This document shows positions 33,258 through 41,075 of a DNA stretch of 64,000 bases, piece by piece. The stretch is from an uncultured Oscillospiraceae bacterium (lineage in GTDB: Bacteria; Bacillota; Clostridia; Oscillospirales; Ruminococcaceae), in assembly GCA_910587335.1 (NCBI GenBank), contig CAJUMG010000002.1, positions 1-64,000 on the forward strand, read 5' to 3'. The position numbers and the translations under genes were made by a program. The notes below the pieces were generated by a model, which was given only the letters and a program-made list of their open reading frames with translations, made no database searches and was not told where the DNA came from. The stretch's first letter is position 1; the number at the start of each line of letters is the position of its first letter.

Positions 33258-33761
33258 TTACACTGGGTCCACGGTGAGGAACACGGCGATGACGGTATCA
33301 TTTTCCAGCTCAAAGCAGAGGGAAGGAGCGTTGACATCCTCTCCGGCCCGGTAAATAAGGATGTATTCATCCGATTCCGACGGCTCCCCATAAGCGGCAA
33401 GAACATCTCCTTTGGCCGCGCCTGGGGAGAGCCCCTTGGAGGTGGCAGTCTCTGGACTTTCGGAGTAGATCTCGCTGAGAAGGTCTCCCTCCGAAAGCGG
33501 ATTGGTGTAGAAGGTGGCGGCGTCATAGGTATAGGTTTTGTCTAAGCCATCGTAGTTGCAGGATTTTCCCTCAGCGTATTGGTAGCCATCGCCTAAATTT
33601 TCAATCACCGTTTGGACGTTGTCGCGGGTGTGGTATTCCTTCCCCGCCACGGTGAGTACCAGATCGCTTTCCGAAAACCCGGCGGTATTCTGCTGTCCCG
33701 AACAGCCGGGAAAGACGATTGTAAAGCAGAGAATGGCAAACAGGATGGCAAGTTTTTTCAT
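33258..33761 (-). CDS. small lipoprotein of unknown function in the dlt operon
   Basis: 167 residues. Lipoprotein signal peptide MKKLAILFAILCFTIVFPGC (lipobox FPGC). The mature part is acidic, with a Tyr-rich middle and a repeated-looking motif (SESPETATSKGLSPGAAKGD, then AYGEPSESDEYILIYR) reminiscent of small extracellular repeat domains that bind peptide or wall. No family assigned. 13 bases upstream of dltA and 12 bases after the serine hydrolase gene, so it is co-transcribed with dlt. AAAGGAGGG precedes the ATG. Confidence 0.75.
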   Translation of the reverse strand: MKKLAILFAILCFTIVFPGCSGQQNTAGFSESDLVLTVAGKEYHTRDNVQTVIENLGDGYQYAEGKSCNYDGLDKTYTYDAATFYTNPLSEGDLLSEIYSESPETATSKGLSPGAAKGDVLAAYGEPSESDEYILIYRAGEDVNAPSLCFELENDTVIAVFLTVDPV

Positions 33762-33773
33762 AGCGTCCCTCCT

Positions 33774-34901
33774 TTATCCCTGACAGGCAGGCAGGATGTA
33801 ATTGGTAAAATAATCGCGGGAAGCATAGCTGCTCTGGGGACCGGGGCTGGCAATCACCGTCACCAATTCCAGTTCGGGGACAACAAAAATGTACTGCCCC
33901 CAGGCGCCGAACGCATAGTAAGTATCGTATCCGTTAAACTGCCGGGTCCACCACTGGTAGCCATACTGCCCGGTTCCGTCGCCCGCGCCATTATTTTTGG
34001 CAGTGGTGGACTCGGCCACCCAGTCTGCCGGGACCAACTGCTCACCGTTCCAGACGCCGCCATCCAAAAACAGCTGACCAAATTTGGCCGCGTCCCGGGC
34101 GGACAGAACCACTCCGTTGCCGCCGTCGGCAATCCCCTGTGGATCTGTCCCCCAGCTGGCGCTGTCCATCCCCATAGGGTCGAAAAGCTTTTCTTTCGCG
34201 TAATCAAACAGACCCTTGCCGGTCGCTTTTTCCAAGGCCGCTGCCAGCAGATGGGTATTGCCGGTGCTATAGTTAAAAACGCTACCTGGATCGTAAACCA
34301 GACGGCGGTCCAAAATATAATCCACCCAGTTTTCCGATGAGCGAAATTCCTCCCAGTTGCTGTAGCTGCCACCCCATTCATACCACTCCAATCCGGAGGT
34401 ATGGGTCAGCAGATGACGCAGGGTGAGAGAATGCTTTCTGGTATCCTCCAGCTGTAGCACCTGGGGCAGATAGTCGGAGAGCAGATCGTCTACACTGCCG
34501 ATGTACCCTTCTTCCATCGCGATGCCAAATAGGGCGCTGGTCATGGATTTGGAGGCCGAATGGAAGGCGTAAGCGCTGCTTTCATCGTACCCCTCCTGGT
34601 AGTATTCGTCAACAATCACACCGTCTTTTACCGTCAGCACTGCATAAACCGGCGCATCCTTTAGCGCCGTATGCATCTGCTCCAGCAATGCCGGTTCCAT
34701 CTGATGACTTTCCGGACTGTCCGATTCCCATTCATTCTTCGGATCGGGCTCGGGCTCCGAAAAAGACATCGTTTCGTCTGAGATGGCAGAAGCTTCTATG
34801 GCAGAGGAAACACTTATAACAGTAGAGGGACGATCTTCCTTAGCCGAACAGGCGGACAGCATACAGGCGCCGGCCAGCAGCGCGATCAAAAGTCTCTTCA
34901 T
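33774..34901 (-). CDS. beta-lactamase/penicillin-binding-like serine hydrolase lipoprotein
   Basis: 375 residues. Lipoprotein signal peptide with lipobox LSAC, a linker rich in Ser/Glu/Pro, then a class C beta-lactamase-like domain: SxxK as FHSASKSMTSALFG, the second-motif region VFNYSTGNTHLLAAAL, and GYQWWTRQF near the third motif. Such esterases/peptidases act outside the membrane on wall peptides or D-amino-acid esters. Since D-alanyl esters are made by the dlt genes behind it, a role in D-Ala turnover is an attractive guess, not shown. ATG at 34901 (AGGAAG upstream). Confidence 0.8.
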   Translation of the reverse strand: MKRLLIALLAGACMLSACSAKEDRPSTVISVSSAIEASAISDETMSFSEPEPDPKNEWESDSPESHQMEPALLEQMHTALKDAPVYAVLTVKDGVIVDEYYQEGYDESSAYAFHSASKSMTSALFGIAMEEGYIGSVDDLLSDYLPQVLQLEDTRKHSLTLRHLLTHTSGLEWYEWGGSYSNWEEFRSSENWVDYILDRRLVYDPGSVFNYSTGNTHLLAAALEKATGKGLFDYAKEKLFDPMGMDSASWGTDPQGIADGGNGVVLSARDAAKFGQLFLDGGVWNGEQLVPADWVAESTTAKNNGAGDGTGQYGYQWWTRQFNGYDTYYAFGAWGQYIFVVPELELVTVIASPGPQSSYASRDYFTNYILPACQG

Positions 34902-34917
34902 TGAATCTTCCTTTCTT

Positions 34918-35853
34918 TTATCCTTCATCTGCCGGACCGTACCCCTCCAGCCCAAAGACCGGCGGCGTGGTGTTCAGTTCCATTTCGGGCAACGGTCCGT
35001 TCTCCGCTTCCCAGGCGGCAATCTCCTTCTCGGCCTCCCTTTTTATCCCCTCCAAATCCAAAGCCGCCCCATCCGGGATTGCACTTCGGTCCGGCCTTGG
35101 GTAGTCCTGCGGACAGGATGGCGTCAGCCATCTCTGTGCGATTTCAGCGTTCTGCTTTGCTGTCAGCAGGCCGGAGTCGATGAGGTTTTGCCCCCACCGG
35201 TGGGAAGCCGACAGGGTAGCGTCCCCCCGGAGGAAATATTTGTATCGTACCGAGCCGCGGCGGGAGATGTTGTCCTCCAGCTGGCTGTCCAGATGATACC
35301 AAACCTCGTCGATTTTCACCATCGTCCAGGCGTGGTCCACCAGGTTCCCCTCTGCCGAGTAGGTTAGGCCGGGGACATATTCCGCCTCCAGCCCCATTTC
35401 CCGCAGCAGCAGTGTCAGGGCGGCGGCATAGTCCTCGCACATCCCAACCCCGAACCGCAAAGGGCTCAGCGCCCGCTGCTCCAAAAAGGGGATAGGCTGG
35501 TCACCGCCGCCGTGTACCCGCCAAAGAGAGAGTCCCTCCGGCTCTTCGATTGCCGTATGGATAATCATGTAGTCAAACGCCGCCTTGACCCTATCGTATT
35601 CGCTCATCTCCGGTTCGATAAGGTCGTTTGCAGCCGTTTGCAGCAGCTGCTGCACATAAGGGTGGATCCCGTTTTGGGAAAGGGCTTCCTCCTCTATCCG
35701 GGAGATGGAAGGACCCTCCCAACAAGCAGCGCCGGAAACGACCGCCCTGGCATTCTCACCGGCAGAAGAGCCGTTTGGCCTTGACAGCTCCGACTTCTGC
35801 GAAGTACAGCCGGAAAACAGAAGAAAAACAAGAAGAAACAAGAGAATTTTCAA
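34918..35853 (-). CDS. transglutaminase-like lipoprotein
   Basis: About 311 residues. Lipoprotein signal peptide KILLFLLVFLLFSGC. Transglutaminase/protease-like core: Cys in GVGMCEDYAAALTLLL, His in NLVDHAWTMVKIDEVWYHLD and the Asp at its end complete a Cys-His-Asp triad. C-terminal part Pro/Glu-rich. Probably a cell-surface peptidase or crosslinker. Start uncertain: a TTG at 35853 follows GGTGGTGA and begins the signal peptide directly; an ATG at 35877 would add eight residues including two acidic ones and has no ribosome site. First gene of the lipoprotein-dlt operon. Confidence 0.75.
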   Translation of the reverse strand: MKILLFLLVFLLFSGCTSQKSELSRPNGSSAGENARAVVSGAACWEGPSISRIEEEALSQNGIHPYVQQLLQTAANDLIEPEMSEYDRVKAAFDYMIIHTAIEEPEGLSLWRVHGGGDQPIPFLEQRALSPLRFGVGMCEDYAAALTLLLREMGLEAEYVPGLTYSAEGNLVDHAWTMVKIDEVWYHLDSQLEDNISRRGSVRYKYFLRGDATLSASHRWGQNLIDSGLLTAKQNAEIAQRWLTPSCPQDYPRPDRSAIPDGAALDLEGIKREAEKEIAAWEAENGPLPEMELNTTPPVFGLEGYGPADEG

Positions 35854-35877
35854 ATCTTCACCACCCACATATATCAT

Positions 35878-36221
35878 TTTATCTTTTAACCAACTGTATT
35901 TCTATTTTGTTTCCCCCTCTGCCCCGTTTTCCTCTAGGCTCTGTGAGTCATCATTTTAACTGAAAATGCAAAAAACAGCAAATACTTATATCTGATGTGA
36001 ATGTATGCCTAGAGGGCATGTCTCTATCCATTGGCAGTGTTGTCACAGCTAAAGTATAGCAAAAAGCTATTCAGTATAAAAGGACGTATGCCTTGTGAAA
36101 AAGTGTGGCATAATCCGGCATCCAACCTTTTCAGCTTTATCCTATCTACTTTAGCAAAAAAGGGTATAAGAAAGCTACCCGAATGCCTTTGGCAAACAGG
36201 CAGTATGATCCGGTCTTTTCC
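35878..36221. other. intergenic region between the dlt operon and the XRE gene
   Basis: AT-rich stretch of about 340 bases. It should carry the start of the leftward lipoprotein-dlt operon; I see no convincing -35/-10 pair. A short palindrome ATGCC-TAGAG-GGCAT lies at about 36005-36019. No gene recognised; an open frame on the plus strand from 36031 has no ribosome site and runs antisense into the XRE gene. Confidence 0.5.
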
Positions 36222-36566
36222 CTACTTCTTCGAAAGTGTCTCTACCAGCAGGTTAAAAGCTTTCATCGCCTCTCCCCGTTCCTTTGCCGAAAGCTTTTCA
36301 AATCTCTCCAGCAAATCCAAAAGCAGCCAAGCAATCCTGAATTCTTCGGTATCGTAGTCCCCCGCCAAAAGAACCAATGGTGAAACGCCTAACGCATCCG
36401 CCACCTGTTCCACCGTTTCCAGCGTTGGATTGGCTCCTCCTCGTTCTATATTTTGCAGTGATGTTTTACTGATCCCAAGCTTTTCCGAAAATGCTTCCAA
36501 CGATACTCCCTCTTTCTCTCGTAATCCTTTGATCGTATTGCACAATGTCTTTGTCAGCTCCGACAT
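36222..36566 (-). CDS. XRE family transcriptional regulator
   Basis: 114 residues. N-terminal HTH_3 domain (about 5-65; GVSLEAFSEKLGISKTSLQN is the HTH, NPTLETVEQVADALGVSPL the end), followed by a short helical tail likely for dimerisation. GGGAGG precedes the ATG at 36566. A pair of direct repeats over its probable -10 region (36619-36650) suggests self-repression. Target genes unknown. Confidence 0.85.
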   Translation of the reverse strand: MSELTKTLCNTIKGLREKEGVSLEAFSEKLGISKTSLQNIERGGANPTLETVEQVADALGVSPLVLLAGDYDTEEFRIAWLLLDLLERFEKLSAKERGEAMKAFNLLVETLSKK

Positions 36567-36618
36567 TTTGACATCCCTCCCACATTTACGATAGGGTCAT
36601 CGTTTCCGCGGCGCAATA

Positions 36619-36650
36619 CCATCTTATTGTATATTATATCATTTTATTGT
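36619..36650 (-). promoter_or_regulatory. candidate operator and promoter of the XRE gene
   Basis: Two near-identical 12-base elements on the minus strand, ACAATAAAATGA (36650-36639) and ACAATAAGATGG (36630-36619), exactly 20 bases apart (two helical turns), flanking a TATAAT -10 (36638-36633). The arrangement fits an autoregulatory operator. Confidence 0.45.
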
Positions 36651-36837
36651 ACTCATTGCCAGTCAACCGGAATTTGGATGCCGGACAGGCCATGTCGATT
36701 GGGTTATCAGCAACTCTGGAGAATCGTCTAAAAACCTCTACGTCTGCAAAATGCTCTTTAGGAATGTTTTTCGTACAACTTGCTTTTAAGGCATGGCTAT
36801 GTTAAGCTAGCCTTGATAGATGATAGGAGGTGTCATG

Positions 36838-37725
36838 ATGGAAATTCGGGTGCTTCGATACTTTTTAACTGTGGCGCGGGAAGAGAGCATCACCAAAGCT
36901 GCAGATGTTTTACATATTACGCAGCCGACCTTAAGCCGGCAGCTGGCGCAGATGGAAGAGGATATGGGCGTGAAGCTGTTCGACCGCGCCACGCGGAAGA
37001 TCATCCTGACAAATGAAGGCTTGCTGCTGCGCCGTCGGGCAGAAGAAATCCTGGCATTGGTGGATAAAACAGAGCAGGAACTCACCGAACAGGAGGATAC
37101 CGTGGAAGGCACGGTATCCCTTGGCTGCGGCGACCTAGGGGCTGTTCAACTGCTTCCAAAGCTGTTTCAATCGTTTCACGAACGCTACCCTGCTGTTACC
37201 TTTGAGCTGTACACCGCTACGGCTGACCATGTCTGTGAGCAGATGGAACGTGGATTGATTGATGTGGGGCTTTTGCTGGAACCGATCAATATGGAAAAAT
37301 ACGATTTCATTCGTTTAAACCAAAAGGAAAACTGGGTTGTGGTAATGCCAGCCGATTCCCCTTTAGCTCAAAAGCAGTCGATTACACCGGCAGATTTGAA
37401 AGATTTGCCGCTGATCCTGCCTCGTCGGCTAAGTGTTCAAAGCGAACTGGCCAGTTGGTTTGGAGATGATTTTGACAAGCTGCATGTCCTGTTTACCAGC
37501 AATCTGCCTACAAACAGCTTTGTTATGGTACAACATAAGCTGGCATACGCGATCATCATCCAGGGTTCTACCTCTATGGCTGATCAGGAGAAAATCGTTT
37601 GCCGTCCATTGAACCCCGCATTGACTGCCAGTAGTGTATTGGCTTGGAGAAGGCAGCAGCCGTTTGGTCTGGCAGCATCGAAATTCATTGAACATATTCG
37701 AAAAACCTTCCTGCATTTGGTATGA
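36838..37725 (+). CDS. LysR family transcriptional regulator
   Basis: 295 residues. N-terminal winged HTH (MEIRVLRYFLTVAREESITK, LHITQPTLSRQLAQMEEDMG) and a LysR substrate-binding domain (about 90-290). AGGAGG at 36825-36830; ATG at 36838 is 7 bases away, ATG at 36835 only 4, so I use 36838. In related genomes this type of LysR precedes redox genes (flavodoxin, CMD, aldo/keto reductase), matching the genes downstream. Divergent from the XRE gene. Confidence 0.9.
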   Translation: MEIRVLRYFLTVAREESITKAADVLHITQPTLSRQLAQMEEDMGVKLFDRATRKIILTNEGLLLRRRAEEILALVDKTEQELTEQEDTVEGTVSLGCGDLGAVQLLPKLFQSFHERYPAVTFELYTATADHVCEQMERGLIDVGLLLEPINMEKYDFIRLNQKENWVVVMPADSPLAQKQSITPADLKDLPLILPRRLSVQSELASWFGDDFDKLHVLFTSNLPTNSFVMVQHKLAYAIIIQGSTSMADQEKIVCRPLNPALTASSVLAWRRQQPFGLAASKFIEHIRKTFLHLV

Positions 37726-37790
37726 AGAAAAGCACGTTTCCTTGCAAAATCCATGCCTTATGGACATTTAAGTTTATGAAAATTAAGTAT

Positions 37791-37819
37791 TAGACATGTA
37801 TATCGTCCAAACCTATAAT
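37791..37819 (+). promoter_or_regulatory. promoter of the MerR gene
   Basis: TAGACA (37791-37796), 17-base spacer, TATAAT (37814-37819). The -10 lies inside the left arm of a 13-bp inverted repeat (next entry). Confidence 0.55.
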
Positions 37820-37876
37820 GTAAGTGTAGTCATAAGGAGCGGTTCGCTCGTTCTAACGACACTTACATTATTTTTT
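37815..37876 (+). terminator. long hairpin between LysR and MerR genes (terminator or operator)
   Basis: ATAATGTAAGTGT (37815-37827) pairs with ACACTTACATTAT (37859-37871), with a nested GAGCG-GTT-CGCTC hairpin in the loop and six T behind. Reads as a terminator for the LysR gene, but it also overlaps the MerR promoter -10, so it could have a regulatory role. Confidence 0.6.
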
Positions 37877-37895
37877 ATCCAATGGGAGGTTTAGA

Positions 37896-38255
37896 ATGAC
37901 TCTGCAAGAAGCGAGCAGACATTTTCACGTTGAGATGGAAACACTGGACTTCTACAAAGATAACGGTCTGTTAAAAGGAACCAAAACAGATGATGGCTGC
38001 ACAGAATATCCAGAAGCGGAGCTGCAACGTACCCTTCAGCTTCGTTTTCTACTGAAGGCAGGAATGAATCTGGATACATTCAAACAGCTCCTTCATTTGA
38101 TGAATGGGAAAACACATACAGAGGCTGAGCAGGTACAAATTCTGCGTAAGTGCCGGTATCAGCTGTTGGAAGAAATTCACGGAAAACAACAGTGGCTGGA
38201 TCAGGTGGATTATCTGATTCACGAGATAAAAAGCCGAAAGGTCAAGGAAGGATAA
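37896..38255 (+). CDS. MerR family transcriptional regulator
   Basis: 119 residues. MerR HTH at the N terminus (TLQEASRHFHVEMETLDFYKDNGLL), dimerisation helix at the C terminus (CRYQLLEEIHGKQQWLDQVD). No metal-binding cysteine pattern, so more like the redox/organic-responsive MerR group. GGGAGG precedes the ATG. Next to a flavodoxin lipoprotein and a CMD gene, which are its likely targets. Confidence 0.88.
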   Translation: MTLQEASRHFHVEMETLDFYKDNGLLKGTKTDDGCTEYPEAELQRTLQLRFLLKAGMNLDTFKQLLHLMNGKTHTEAEQVQILRKCRYQLLEEIHGKQQWLDQVDYLIHEIKSRKVKEG

Positions 38256-38260
38256 AGGTC

Positions 38261-38329
38261 ATGTCCGATTTACATATTTTTGATAAGCTTCCTGGCAATG
38301 TGGACATTCCCTTTGCGTTGGCGGAGTAA
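38261..38329 (+). other. 22-codon reading frame, possible gene remnant
   Basis: ATG at 38261 with GGAAGGAT upstream, 22 codons (begins MSDLHIFDKLPGN), TAA at 38329. It may be the first codons of a deleted gene between MerR and flavodoxin; no family recognised from so short a piece. Confidence 0.25.
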
Positions 38330-38365
38330 TTCACATGCTTATAAAGCTATTGGAGGTAATTTACA

Positions 38366-39127
38366 ATGAAACGAATTTTGACATTTTTATTGGCGGGGTT
38401 GATGGCTGTTTCCCTGGCAGCGTGCAGCGAAACAGCATCCCAAGAAAGCTCTCAGCCAAGCTCAGCGTCGAGTAGTTCACAGGCTTCTGAGCCGGAGGAG
38501 ACTTCTTCCTCTGAGCAATCGCAAGCCTCATCTTCCTCTGGGAAGGAAACGCCGGAAGCTGACGGCGGCGAAAGCAATATGCTGGTTGTCTATTTTAGCT
38601 ATGCGGAAAATGCAGATCTGCCGGAGGGCGTTGACGCTTTTGCAACAGCGAGCATTCAAACTTGGAATAATACGCTTACCGGCAATACCGGCGTTGTGGC
38701 CAATATGATTGCCGAATCCACAGGGGCCGACCTGTTCTCCATCCGGACAGTGGAAAAATATCCTGCCTCCTATGATGAAACCCTTGACCAAGGGCAACAG
38801 GAACAGAGAGCAGATGCCCGCCCTGCGCTTACCGCGCTCCCGAAAAATCTGGAGGATTATGACGTGATTTTCCTGGGGTTCCCCAATTGGTGGGGCGATA
38901 TGCCCATGGCACTGTACAGCCTCTTAGATCAGGTGGAGCTCTCCGGCAAAACCATCGTTCCCTTTGTCACCTCCGGCGGCAGCGGATTTTCCGACACAAT
39001 CCGGACCATAGAAAGCTTAGAATCCAACGCAACGATCCAAGAGGGACTTGCCCTGCAAAATTCCAGCGCCGCCGGCGCGCAGGAGCAGGTCGACGAATGG
39101 CTGTCCGGCTTGGGTTACGCCGGGTAA
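38366..39127 (+). CDS. flavodoxin-like lipoprotein
   Basis: 253 residues. Lipoprotein signal peptide (lipobox LAAC), a Ser/Glu-rich linker of about 45 residues, then a flavodoxin_4-type domain: NMLVVYFSYAENAD, FMN-phosphate loop TGNTGVVANMI, DVIFLGFPNWWGDMP, VPFVTSGGSGFSDTI. Probably an extracytoplasmic FMN electron carrier. TTGGAGGT precedes the ATG. Directly behind it lies a second flavodoxin-like tail in the same frame (39149-39187), a sign of a past duplication and deletion. Confidence 0.85.
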   Translation: MKRILTFLLAGLMAVSLAACSETASQESSQPSSASSSSQASEPEETSSSEQSQASSSSGKETPEADGGESNMLVVYFSYAENADLPEGVDAFATASIQTWNNTLTGNTGVVANMIAESTGADLFSIRTVEKYPASYDETLDQGQQEQRADARPALTALPKNLEDYDVIFLGFPNWWGDMPMALYSLLDQVELSGKTIVPFVTSGGSGFSDTIRTIESLESNATIQEGLALQNSSAAGAQEQVDEWLSGLGYAG

Positions 39128-39148
39128 AAAGGGGTAAGGAATCATGAA

Positions 39149-39187
39149 AATGATATTTTAAGTTGGCTGAAAGAAGTCGGCTATTAA
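39149..39187 (+). pseudogene. remnant of a second flavodoxin gene (C-terminal tail only)
   Basis: In the frame of the preceding flavodoxin, past its stop, the codons read NDILSWLKEVGY and then TAA. This is a typical flavodoxin end (compare WLSGLGY in the intact gene). It marks the scar of a deletion that also removed the beginning of the next gene. Confidence 0.55.
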
Positions 39188-39684
39188 GCAATCCGGCTTT
39201 AATCGTGAAACAGGCAAAGCGAGGCGTTATCCTTTTGTTTTCCAAGCTTGGCCTGATGGTCAGCGGGGTCATCCTGTCCAAAGCTGTGTTTGCGTTTCTT
39301 TCCATTGATGGCGGCATGGGATTTGCCCGTATCCTCCACATGCTGGCGGCCTATTGGGGATTTATCCTGATGAGCGTTCACCTCGGATTTCACTGGAGCA
39401 TGGTTATGGGAGTGATACGAAAAGCCACAAAACAAAATAAAGCACCCAAATCATCCATCTGGGCTTTGCGGGCGCCGGCTTTTCTGCTCTGTGGGGTTGG
39501 CGTTTATGCTTTTCTCAAAAACGATTGGGCGTCTTACCTGTTTCTAAAAAAACAGTTTGTGTTCTTTGACCTGGAACAGCCGCTGATTTTGTTTTTCACC
39601 GAATACATAGCGATGATGGGCCTATGGGCCTGCATTGCTTATTATGCAAGCAAAGTGTTTCAACAATTTTGTAAGGAGAAATGA
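39163..39684 (+). pseudogene. DUF4405 membrane protein, N-terminally truncated
   Basis: Reading frame of 173 codons. From LGLMVSGVILSKAVFAFLSI and RILHMLAAYWGFILMSVHLG onwards it matches the second half of DUF4405 proteins (four-helix membrane proteins related to cytochrome b561-type folds). The usual first roughly 70 residues with two helices and the HE and HH motifs are missing. The nominal TTG start at 39163 lies inside the flavodoxin-tail remnant, and no ribosome site is visible. So a deletion fused the end of a flavodoxin gene to the middle of this one. May be untranslated. Confidence 0.7.
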
Positions 39685-39687
39685 GAA

Positions 39688-40368
39688 ATGGACGAATTAA
39701 AACAAATAATAGCTGATTTCCAAATGGATCAGCTGAGCGCTTATGGAAATCTGCCCGAAAGAACAAAGCGGCTGATTTCCTTTGCGGTATTGACAGCCCT
39801 CGGCACACTGAAGTCAATCCCCCAGGAAGTAGCACAGGCACTATCAGCAAAGGTGACACCAGAAGCTATTGCAGAGGCAATTTTTCAGTGTGCGCCATAT
39901 ACCGGCTGCACCAGGGCATTGGAGGCGCTGGAGGAAGCGGAACGCGCAATGCACAGCCAGGGCATCCGGCTGCCACTGAAAAGCCGGGCTACGGTGACAA
40001 AGGATACCCGTCTAGCGCAGGGACTCGCTGCTCAGTATGCCATTTTCGGGAAAGGGAACATTGACCGTAATTGGGAGAGCGCCCCGCCGGAGCTGCGGCA
40101 CATTCAGGAATATTTATCCAGCTACTGTTTTGGTGACTTTTATACCAGAGGCGAGCTTGATTTGTGCACGAGAGAGCTGTTGACTTTTTGCGTGCTCTGT
40201 ACACTCGGCGGATGCGAACCCCAGCTAAAAGCGCATATCGAAGGAAATCTTCGGGTGGGCAACGATCGTCAGACACTGCTTTGCGCAATCAACTGGTGCA
40301 TTCCCTATATCGGCTTTCCGCGAACTTTAAATGCCATTTCCTGTATCAACGAAATAACAAACAAGTAA
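39688..40368 (+). CDS. carboxymuconolactone decarboxylase (CMD/AhpD-like) family protein
   Basis: 226 residues with two CMD repeats: LISFAVLTALGTLKSI plus AIFQCAPYTGCTRALEALE, and LLTFCVLCTLGGCEPQLKAH plus AINWCIPYIGFPRTLNA. Double-CMD proteins occur next to flavodoxins and aldo/keto reductases in anaerobes; they are thought to act in redox or peroxide chemistry but this one lacks a clear AhpD CxxC-x-H. AAGGAG upstream of the ATG at 39688. Last gene of the LysR/MerR-linked redox group. Confidence 0.85.
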   Translation: MDELKQIIADFQMDQLSAYGNLPERTKRLISFAVLTALGTLKSIPQEVAQALSAKVTPEAIAEAIFQCAPYTGCTRALEALEEAERAMHSQGIRLPLKSRATVTKDTRLAQGLAAQYAIFGKGNIDRNWESAPPELRHIQEYLSSYCFGDFYTRGELDLCTRELLTFCVLCTLGGCEPQLKAHIEGNLRVGNDRQTLLCAINWCIPYIGFPRTLNAISCINEITNK

Positions 40369-40445
40369 AGATATTTTTTCAAAAGTGTTTTAACCTGCAC
40401 CTTTGAATGGATGTCCCGACCAAAAGCTTGCTGAACGCAGGCTAG

Positions 40446-40619
40446 CAGCCGCAGGACATAAAATGCGAAATCGCCGCGTTAGGATCAGCCGATGTCCGTA
40501 AGCTGTGTGGCGTTTCGCCGGCGACAGCGAATCGGATACTGGCGGGATTGGCGAAGGATGGAAAAATCATTAAATTTTATGAAAAAGGACACTGGGCATA
40601 CAGATTATCTGCTGTTTGA
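40446..40619 (+). pseudogene. winged-HTH protein remnant
   Basis: 57 codons without a start (preceded by TAG at 40443-40445), ending at TGA 40617-40619. KLCGVSPATANRILAGLAKD is a clear helix-turn-helix, followed by GKIIKFYEKGHWAYRL as a wing. Likely the last part of a regulator or Fic/mobile-element protein; front part lost. Confidence 0.5.
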
Positions 40620-40631
40620 TTTGGGGTAAAG

Positions 40632-40665
40632 AAAAGCACCTAATCCACAGAGGGACTAAGTGCTT
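40632..40665 (-). terminator. terminator behind the ParA remnant
   Basis: On the minus strand AAGCACTTAGTCC pairs with GGATTAGGTGCTT (two G-U pairs) around a short loop and runs into TTCTTT. Confidence 0.65.
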
Positions 40666-40976
40666 ATGAGTATAGGGGAATTTCCAGGGCGGAAAGCTCG
40701 ATACTACTGGGAATCAGATCCACCGTATAGCTGTAGAGGATGCAGGAACCTGTGTCCACCTCCTTATCCTCACCGCAGGCCCGCATCAGGTCGCAGATGG
40801 TATGCTCCAGCTCATCCTGCTGGTCGATTCCGTAAAGAATTGTCAGAATGGCCTGGGGGCGAGTCCACCAGCAGGACGCGCTTGCCGGCATCGGACAGGC
40901 AGGCCGCAAAGTTGTAGGAGGTAGTGCTTTTGGCAACGCCGCCTTTCTGGTTAAAAGTCTTTTTCTTGTGGCTCAT
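40664..40976 (-). pseudogene. ParA family ATPase fragment with frameshift
   Basis: N-terminal part reads MSHKKKTFNQKGGVAKSTTS (deviant Walker A KGGVAKST) and continues to GKRVLLVDS; near 40855 the frame breaks and the sequence continues in another frame with YGIDQQDELEHTICDLMRAC and SYTVDLIPSSIELSALEIPL. These are the first roughly 110 residues of a plasmid/ICE-type partition ATPase; the rest is gone. Its ATG lies at the edge of a partial tRNA copy, so the fragment and the tRNA copy probably arrived together. Confidence 0.75.
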
Positions 40977-41043
40977 AACCAACCCGAAGGTCGTAGGTTC
41001 GAATCCTGCCTCCGCAACCATCAAAAATCCGTATGGCTAAAGA
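40974..41043 (+). repeat. partial inverted copy of the tRNA-fMet 3' half (element end)
   Basis: CCCGAAGGTCGTAGGTTCGA and on to the encoded CCA at 41018-41020 match the 3' half of the tRNA-fMet gene at 44913-44989, one substitution in the T loop (TTCGAA versus TTCAAA). Similarity continues about 20 bases into the tRNA's terminator (ATCCG-ATGGC-AAAG) and then stops. Orientation is opposite to the real gene. The 5' half is absent, so this is not a functional tRNA but most likely an attachment-site copy of an integrated element. Confidence 0.7.
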
Positions 41044-41075
41044 GTTTTAGGGTTACTTTTTAAAAATTAGTAATA

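Noticed and set aside
41018..41043. Second functional tRNA-fMet gene at the left edge of the island
   Set aside because: Only the 3' half is present; the D arm and acceptor 5' strand are replaced by the ParA fragment.
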